Positions 41,450 through 46,921 of a DNA stretch of 46,921 bases are shown here, in pieces; position 1 is the first letter of the stretch, and every line of letters starts with the position of its first letter. The position numbers and the translations under genes are program-made. A model generated the notes under the pieces. It was not told the DNA's origin and did no database searches. It saw only the letters and a list, made by a program, of their open reading frames with translations. The stretch is from Anaeroplasmataceae bacterium (GTDB lineage: Bacteria; Bacillota_I; Bacilli_A; Acholeplasmatales; Anaeroplasmataceae). The stretch is taken from positions 1 to 46,921 of the forward strand of contig JAIEEQ010000077.1 in NCBI GenBank assembly GCA_029067355.1, in the 5' to 3' direction.

Positions 41450-42916
41450 ATGAATGATGAGGCATTAATTAGCTTATCAAATAGAATGAAGAGTGATTTA
41501 TTTATTGGATTTGTTGGTTCTTGCAGAAGTGGAAAGTCAACTTTAATTAACTCATTTTTTAAATTGTTGATTTTACCTAATGTCGAAGATGAGTTTATGA
41601 AGCATAAAATCTTAGATGAACTACCACAGACGGCAGAGGGTAAGCAGATAATGACTGTAGAGCCTAAATTTATTCCCTCAACTTCTATTGAATTAAATGT
41701 GAATAATACTATTATGAATCTACGATTTGTAGACTGTGTAGGAGAAATTATTTCTTCAGCAGAGGGCTTTGGATCAGAGGCTGAACCTAGAATGGTTAAA
41801 ACCCCTTGGTATAATGAGGCAATCCCTTTCCAGGAGGCAGCTTCTATTGGAACAGAAAAGGTAATCTTCAATCATTCCAATTTAGGAATTTATGTTACCT
41901 CAGATGGCTCCTTTAGTGAATTTACACGAGGAGAATATCAAGAGATTGAAGAAAAGCTCATTCCAAAAATGAAGGAAATGAATAAGCCCTTTGTTATTGT
42001 ATTAAATACAAAGGATCCTAATGATCCAAAGGCTCAAGCTCTTGCAAAGGACTTAGAGTCTAAATATGAGGTCAATGTTGTCTGTCTATCTGCTTTAAAA
42101 ATGACAGCAGAGGATGCAAACCTAGTTCTATCTAGGGCTTTGGAGGAATTTCCAATTTCTGATTTAGAAATATCTCTACCTGATTATATTGATGCCATTG
42201 GAGAAGATATTCCCTTAAAAAAGGAGATTATGTCCTGTATTCAAGATGTAGAAATGAAATATCGAAAGGTAAAGGATGTTTCAAATATTTGCAAGGAGCT
42301 TAGAAGCTCAAATCAATTTTCAGATGTTAAGCTTGAGCTCCTAGAAGCTTCAACAGGAAAGGCTAGCATTATTTTAGACTTAGATGATTCTAAGTATAAA
42401 GAGATTGTGGATTTACTTCTTGGCAAATGCAGTGAAACTCGAAAAGATTTCATCAGCTATTTATATCAGTCCAAAAAAGCAAATGAGGTTTATGCTGAAG
42501 TTAATTCAGCTATCCTAGAGGCCAAGCAGACAGGATATGGTGTATCTGTTCCTCGGATAGAGGATATGCATCTTCTTCCTCCTGAGGTAGTTAAGAAAAA
42601 TGGAATGTATGGCGTTAAGCTTTCAGCTAAGGCATCCTGTATTCATATGATAGCTGTGGATTTAGAGTCCTCCTTCACCCCAATCATTGGCTCAGAGGAT
42701 CAGTCAAGGATGCTAATGGAAAGTCTTAACAGTGATGGAGATGAAGAAGCATTATGGAATAAAGAATTCTTTGGGAAAAAGCTTTCTGATATCGTAAATG
42801 ATTCTATGAAATCTAAAATACACGGTCTTCCAGATAAATCAAAGGATAAAATCAAAAATGTTTTAGATAGAATCATGAATTCTAATCATAATAACTTAAT
42901 TGCAATTATCCTATGA
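41450..42916 (+). CDS. spoIVA: Stage IV sporulation protein A
   Basis: SpoIVA is an ATP-hydrolysing protein that polymerises around the forespore as the base of the coat. The 488 residues (B. subtilis 492) show Walker A GSCRSGKST at residues 23-31, a TRAFAC-type GTPase-derived fold with LRFVDCVGEII and VIVLNTKDPN, a middle domain, and a C-terminal domain ending NNLIAIIL that matches the membrane-anchoring tail. The SD is GAGGAGG. Confidence 0.96.
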   Translation: MNDEALISLSNRMKSDLFIGFVGSCRSGKSTLINSFFKLLILPNVEDEFMKHKILDELPQTAEGKQIMTVEPKFIPSTSIELNVNNTIMNLRFVDCVGEIISSAEGFGSEAEPRMVKTPWYNEAIPFQEAASIGTEKVIFNHSNLGIYVTSDGSFSEFTRGEYQEIEEKLIPKMKEMNKPFVIVLNTKDPNDPKAQALAKDLESKYEVNVVCLSALKMTAEDANLVLSRALEEFPISDLEISLPDYIDAIGEDIPLKKEIMSCIQDVEMKYRKVKDVSNICKELRSSNQFSDVKLELLEASTGKASIILDLDDSKYKEIVDLLLGKCSETRKDFISYLYQSKKANEVYAEVNSAILEAKQTGYGVSVPRIEDMHLLPPEVVKKNGMYGVKLSAKASCIHMIAVDLESSFTPIIGSEDQSRMLMESLNSDGDEEALWNKEFFGKKLSDIVNDSMKSKIHGLPDKSKDKIKNVLDRIMNSNHNNLIAIIL

Positions 42917-42927
42917 CTATAAGAGTC

Positions 42928-42946
42928 TCTCTCATGAGAGATTTTT
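42928..42946 (+). terminator. Terminator after spoIVA
   Basis: TCTCT/AGAGA with CATG loop followed by TTTTT; short but well placed 12 bases after the stop. Confidence 0.65.
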
Positions 42947-43573
42947 ATTTCGGAACTAATGTGGTTTTAATAACCAGATTATTTATTTTGTTTTATTTCA
43001 ATATATGTTTTATATAATGTTATAATATAATTACTTCAATCATATATCTGATAAAATCTCTTCTCAAATTAAAAAAACAACAGTTTCTAAAGCTTTTTTA
43101 TATTTTTTTCACTTACAAGTAGTGTGGAATCAGCAAATCAATTTTAACAAGCAAAATCAGCCTTTTAATAGCTTTTTATTGTCACAATGAATAAAAACCA
43201 AACAGAAGATAAAATTAAAAATAAAGGCTTTTTTCAAAGGAATTTAACTTTCTTGATTTTTGTATAAGTGTGATAAATACGCATCGAGAATTAAGAATAC
43301 GTGGCAATCCCCATCTCAATGCCTGAAAATACGCTATAAGAATGAGGATTTTCCCTTTATCTTCTAGTTCCATTTCTCATTACAAGGAAATTTACTAGTA
43401 TTTTTAATCAAGCTGTGATATAATTAATATCCAATAGGGCATTAAAATAAATTTCAAAGACGACGTAATTATAAAAACTATATAATGTAATTATAATTTT
43501 CAGTTTTTAAATTTGTAAAAAGCTTTAAAACTAGTTTTCAAAACTAAATATAATTTGAAAAGGAGGAATAACA
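42947..43573. other. Long A/T-rich intergenic region
   Basis: No convincing gene. I see an imperfect stem (GCATCGAGA ... TCTCAATGC) around 43280-43322, several TATAAT-like boxes (43481, 43549), and a perfect 12-bp palindrome AAAACTAGTTTT at 43527-43538. It may be a regulatory region or the remnant of lost genes. Confidence 0.4.
43527..43554 (+). promoter_or_regulatory. Palindrome and -10 element before the nucleoside kinase
   Basis: AAAACTAGTTTT (43527-43538) sits 10 bases upstream of TATAAT (43549-43554), at the -35 position, as an operator would. Confidence 0.4.
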
Positions 43574-45220
43574 TTGAAAATTAGAATTTATGGAGAAACA
43601 ATCGAAAGAAAAGAGCCCGTACGTGTGCTAGAGCTTATTAAAGGAGATAAGTTTCAGTATCAAGCTGCTAAAATTAATAATCGCATACGAGAGTTAGAAT
43701 ATATTATAGACTCTGACTGTGATGTAGAACTACTGTCCCTTACTGACACAGAGGCTGTTACCATCTATCAATCCACCTTAAGATACTTAGTTATTATGGC
43801 AGTCCAAAATGTATTTCCAAAGGCAAGAGTCATTTTTAATTATAGTGTCTCAAGATCCATATTTGCAAGCATATCCAATATCAACCATGCATTTATGCAG
43901 GCTGATTTAGACAAAATCAAACAAGAGTTGGATCGAATTATAGCACTTGATTTACCTATTAAGCGGTCAAGTATAACAAAAGAAGAGGCTAATCGATATT
44001 ACAATGAAATCGGATATAAGGATAAAGCGAAAATCCTTACCTACCGCAAGGAAGCTACCGTTCACGTTTATGAGTGCGGCAATTATAAGAACTATATGTT
44101 TGGGTATATGCTTCCATCAACAGGCTTTCTTACTAAATACAAATTCAGATTATACGCTCCTGGATTTATCATCCAGTATCCAAGAGCAGAAAACAAAGGA
44201 GAAATTCCTGTTTTTGAAGATGAAAAGGTATTCCAAAATGCCTTACGTGAAGCCAACCGCTGGGGAAACATCACCACAGCAAGCTATATTTCTCAAATGA
44301 ATGAAATCGTAGAACAAGGAAAAGCCTTAGAGTTCATAAACATCTGTGAAACACGTCATAACAATCAGCTTACTGCATTAGGAGAGAAGATTGCTAGAGA
44401 TATTGACACAATTCGTTTAATTGCGGTTGCAGGTCCATCCTCAAGCGGAAAAACTACCTTCACCAATCGTTTAAGAATCGCTTTAAAGACCTTAGGAATT
44501 GATCCTTTAATGATTAGCGTAGATGACTTTTATAATCAAGGTCATTTAGCTCCTATTGATGAATATGGAAAGCCTGATTTTGAGCATATTGATGCCTTAG
44601 ACAGAGGACTTTTTGATGAGGTGATTTATAAACTGATTAATGGAGAAGAGGTTGCCCTACCTAAATATAACTTCTCCACTCAGGAAAGAACCTTTGGTGA
44701 GCCTGTTAGATTAGGAAAGAATCAACCAATTATGATTGAAGGAATTCATGCACTTAATGATGAGCTCACTCCATCCATACCTCAGGAATTAAAATTCAAA
44801 ATCTATATTGCACCTCAAGCTCAGTTACACATTGATGATCACAACCCTATTTCATTATCTGATATTCGTCTAATCCGTAGAATGGTAAGAGATTACGAAA
44901 CCAGAAACTCAAGCTGTGAACAAACTCTAGATATGTGGCCTAGTGTAAGAAGAGGAGAATTCAAATGGATTTATCCGCATCAATCCAATGCAGACTTTGT
45001 TTATAATTCAGAATTATCCTATGAGCTATGTGTTTTAAAAAAGCATGCCTTGCCACTTTTAGAGGCTGTAAAAACAGAGAGCCCTTATTTTATTCAGGCC
45101 AACAGATTGGTTAAGTTTTTAAAGTATTTTACAGACATTTCAGATAAATGGATTCCATGCAATTCAATCATCAGAGAATTTATTGGAGGCTCCATATTTT
45201 ACACAAAAGATAAATGCTAA
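43574..45220 (+). CDS. Nucleoside kinase with N-terminal TGS and ThrRS-like SAD domains
   Basis: A 548-residue fusion. Residues 1-60 are a TGS-like domain, and about 60-230 resemble the second additional domain of threonyl-tRNA synthetase (the segment IAALDLPIKRSSITKEEANRYY type). About 280-500 are a P-loop uridine kinase/phosphoribulokinase domain with AVAGPSSSGKTTF, VDDFYNQ, IEGIHALND and LIRRMVRDYETR. Such fusions are common in Clostridia and Thermotogae; substrate is probably a nucleoside, role in translation unknown. The TTG start has AGGAGG 7 bases upstream. A terminator follows. Confidence 0.9.
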   Translation: MKIRIYGETIERKEPVRVLELIKGDKFQYQAAKINNRIRELEYIIDSDCDVELLSLTDTEAVTIYQSTLRYLVIMAVQNVFPKARVIFNYSVSRSIFASISNINHAFMQADLDKIKQELDRIIALDLPIKRSSITKEEANRYYNEIGYKDKAKILTYRKEATVHVYECGNYKNYMFGYMLPSTGFLTKYKFRLYAPGFIIQYPRAENKGEIPVFEDEKVFQNALREANRWGNITTASYISQMNEIVEQGKALEFINICETRHNNQLTALGEKIARDIDTIRLIAVAGPSSSGKTTFTNRLRIALKTLGIDPLMISVDDFYNQGHLAPIDEYGKPDFEHIDALDRGLFDEVIYKLINGEEVALPKYNFSTQERTFGEPVRLGKNQPIMIEGIHALNDELTPSIPQELKFKIYIAPQAQLHIDDHNPISLSDIRLIRRMVRDYETRNSSCEQTLDMWPSVRRGEFKWIYPHQSNADFVYNSELSYELCVLKKHALPLLEAVKTESPYFIQANRLVKFLKYFTDISDKWIPCNSIIREFIGGSIFYTKDKC

Positions 45221-45226
45221 AATTAT

Positions 45227-45255
45227 AGGACGCAAGCAGGCGTCCTTTTTCTTTT
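45227..45255 (+). terminator. Terminator after the nucleoside kinase
   Basis: AGGACGC/GCGTCCT perfect 7-bp stem, AAGCAG loop and TTTTCTTTT. Confidence 0.85.
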
Positions 45256-45292
45256 AAAATGACTTGTTTTAAAGGTCATTTTTTGCTATAAT
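45256..45292 (+). promoter_or_regulatory. Promoter with operator-like inverted repeat before the last gene
   Basis: TTGTTT (45264-45269), 17 bp, TATAAT (45287-45292). An inverted repeat AAAATGAC/GTCATTTT overlaps the -35, which could be a binding site for the winged-helix product of this gene or a weak hairpin. Confidence 0.6.
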
Positions 45293-45327
45293 TTAAGATA
45301 ACAAAAAGAGAATAGGAAGGTGATACA

Positions 45328-46413
45328 ATGTATAGCCTAGAAAATATGCAGAGAATCACATATCCCAGTGATTTAGTCATGGATTTAACCAAGCTATATC
45401 GCTTCAAGGGAAAAGACTTTTATTACGAGGATATCTTTAAATCCGATATGCAAACCATCATAAAAGATACCATCGAACGGGATACCTTCTATGCCGCTAA
45501 AATATTAAATTTAAAGATTACTGAGAATCGTTTAAGACTCATTATTCAAAAAAATAGCACTCCAAAAACAAATGACGAAAGAATCCTTTTTAACCTAAAA
45601 GAGGTATTCAAAATCATCCAGGAAAAGGGAAATGATTTGGAGCTAACTTCCAACGAATTTTTAGCCCTAGCAAAACGCATTTTTGGAGGCGTAAAAGAGG
45701 TTGGATATGCAAGCAAAACAATTGAGGTTCAAGTCAATCTTTTAAGAGAAAAGAAAAAGGTATCTTTAAGGAACGTATTTGATGATCTTTTAAAGCTTTA
45801 TAAGAAAGAAATCAATGGAAATTCAGTAGAAGGAACACAGCTTGCTACTAACCTTTTTGTAGATATTTCCAATGTCAAAATCTATAATGATGAAAATGAA
45901 TTCATGTGCCTTCTCATTTATTACTGTCTTTTATTTAGAGAAAGATTTAACGTCTTCAAATATATTAGTTTCTTTGAATTATATTTAGACAACGAAAAGG
46001 CTTTTAAAAATGCTTTAGTTTCTACAAGCTTCAACTGGGAATCAGGATTTGCCCAAACAGCCATTCTAAATCGCTTAACCATACAGCTTCTGTTAAAGGG
46101 CTATAACGAAATAGAAAGCAAACGCTCCGTTTATAGCTTTGATAAAGGAATCCGAAAAATAGATAGTGTAGAAAGCTCCATTCTCAAGATGGGAGATATC
46201 TTTACTAAAGATGAGATTCGAGCAAGAAATCCATACCTGTCTGATTCAACAATCAATCGAGCATTAGACAATTTAAAAAAGGAAAACAAGATAAGACCTA
46301 ACGGAACAGGGCGCTCTGCCACTTGGGTAAGAATCATTAAAGACGAAACCTTTGATCCAAAAAACAAACAGGTCAGCCTATTCGATTTATTTATGGAAGA
46401 GGAGAAAGATTAG
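45328..46413 (+). CDS. Fic-like fold protein with C-terminal winged helix, lacking the catalytic motif
   Basis: A 361-residue protein. The C-terminal part (about 290-340: FTKDEIRARNPYLSDSTINRALDNLKKENKIRPNGTGRSATWVRI) is a winged helix like that ending many Fic proteins. The region before it (about 220-265: YISFFELYLDNEKAFKNALVSTSFNWESGF) resembles the Fic segment after the active site. No HPFxxGNGR motif is present, so AMP transfer is not expected. The N-terminal 200 residues are not recognised. Assignment to Fic is inference. It has its own promoter and terminator. Confidence 0.6.
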   Translation: MYSLENMQRITYPSDLVMDLTKLYRFKGKDFYYEDIFKSDMQTIIKDTIERDTFYAAKILNLKITENRLRLIIQKNSTPKTNDERILFNLKEVFKIIQEKGNDLELTSNEFLALAKRIFGGVKEVGYASKTIEVQVNLLREKKKVSLRNVFDDLLKLYKKEINGNSVEGTQLATNLFVDISNVKIYNDENEFMCLLIYYCLLFRERFNVFKYISFFELYLDNEKAFKNALVSTSFNWESGFAQTAILNRLTIQLLLKGYNEIESKRSVYSFDKGIRKIDSVESSILKMGDIFTKDEIRARNPYLSDSTINRALDNLKKENKIRPNGTGRSATWVRIIKDETFDPKNKQVSLFDLFMEEEKD

Positions 46414-46437
46414 GAAGAGAAATCTTCCTTTTTATTT
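46413..46437 (+). terminator. Terminator after the Fic-like gene
   Basis: GGAAGA/TCTTCC with GAAA tetraloop and TTTTTATTTTT; the left arm starts in the stop codon. Confidence 0.82.
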
Positions 46438-46921
46438 TTGGCAGTACGCGTTCAAGGTTGCAAATCAAAGGCAAAACGAAGCAGAGCAGTAGCGAGAGCA
46501 GAAGAGGAAGAAGACAAATTTTTCAATATGACAATAGAAGAGGGGAAAGCGGGTATTATGAGCTTTTTAGACAGCAAGACAGATAATCCCTCATAAAACG
46601 GGTTGTCGATTACTATAAAAATTTAGTCCTTCTTGTTAAACTACCTCAAACCAGAAAAGTTGGATATGATTATAATCCTCCAGTCTTTGAAAACCATCCA
46701 AAAATCACACTCAACTTCATGTCTGAATATATTTTTCAATGCAAAAGAATGCCATTTCAGAAATGCGAATTACTTCCTATAATATATATTATGTTAACCA
46801 TTAAAATACATTGATTTTCTGCGATATTTTGATTGTTTGTGGATTTGTTATAAAATGTGTGTTTTCTGCTTTTTTAAAGGTTTTGACATTATATAACAAA
46901 TTCACGGGCGATAATTTCAGC
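46438..46921. other. Terminal region without a supported gene
   Basis: A purine-rich stretch (46440-46560), then a frame open for about 60 codons (46600-46790) with no start codon or SD. It may be a gene remnant. I recognise no similarity. Confidence 0.35.

Noticed and set aside
41581-41587. TGTCGAA inside spoIVA as a Spo0A box
   Set aside because: It lies inside a conserved coding region, and a 7-base match is expected by chance at this scale.
46527-46596. A 22-residue peptide gene after the Fic-like gene
   Set aside because: It has an ATG but only a poor ribosome-binding site and no recognised family; it is too short to call without support.

Overview
The window comes from the chromosome of a low-GC, endospore-forming member of the Bacillota. 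Codons are A/T-rich, and most Shine-Dalgarno sites read AGGAGG or AGGTGA. TGA and TAG are ordinary stops, and Trp is TGG. The spore genes (spoIIAA, spoIIAB, spoVAC/AD/AE, spoIVA, a CotY/CotZ-type coat protein, a LysM coat-like protein) together with compact operons suggest Erysipelotrichia or a Turicibacter-like Bacilli lineage. That placement is inference, not proof.

Layout. 1-3.3 kb: the N-terminal 719 codons of a huge coiled-coil protein (minus strand), then a methyltransferase and a LysM protein. 3.3-7.6 kb: ruvA-ruvB-queA-cyclophilin-tgt. 7.6-12.7 kb: a convergent CotY/CotZ gene, a membrane-anchored EIIB-like protein without its active-site Cys, pepV, trmB, an S51 peptidase and pdp. 12.7-16 kb: secG-rnr-smpB-ssrA (tmRNA). 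16-19.2 kb: an accessory patch directly after tmRNA, with a STAS/HATPase/STAS-like protein and two genes broken only by in-frame stops. 19.2-24.7 kb: an orphan FakA-type domain, a macro-domain protein, then rimP-nusA-ylxR-ylxQ-infB-rbfA. 24.7-28.5 kb: a Tyr/Pro-rich coat-like gene, an Mrp ATPase, a HIT protein, plsC, a lipid kinase and an unknown small gene. 28.6-31.4 kb: a tightly overlapping four-gene cassette (secreted protein, membrane-anchored protein, ABC ATPase, ABC permease). 31.4-32.8 kb: infC-rpmI-rplT behind an attenuating leader. 32.9-35.9 kb: a hydrolase, a CarD-like regulator and an FAD protein. 36-38.6 kb: spoIIAA-spoIIAB-spoVAC-spoVAD-spoVAE. 38.8-41.1 kb: a CPBP protease, a flavin reductase and an M19 dipeptidase. 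41.2-42.9 kb: a probable structured small RNA, then spoIVA. 43.6-46.4 kb: a TGS/nucleoside kinase fusion and a Fic-like protein without the Fic motif. The last 500 bases hold no gene I can support.

How the genes work together. Much of the window is core RNA and translation machinery (rnr with smpB and ssrA for ribosome rescue; rimP, nusA, infB and rbfA for ribosome maturation and initiation; infC, rpmI and rplT), with sporulation genes scattered between. Sporulation control can be read from the DNA: a Spo0A-type box upstream of spoIIAA, a sigma-G-like promoter in front of spoVAC, a sigma-E-like promoter before spoIVA and a sigma-K-like promoter before the Tyr/Pro-rich gene.

The most notable points are: the absence of sigF between spoIIAB and spoVAC, although SpoIIAA and SpoIIAB keep their key residues; a candidate small RNA before spoIVA with a 13-bp stem and a possible pseudoknot; the secreted-protein/ABC cassette; the accessory patch at the tmRNA 3' end; and a tmRNA tag that ends in -AYAC rather than -ALAA.
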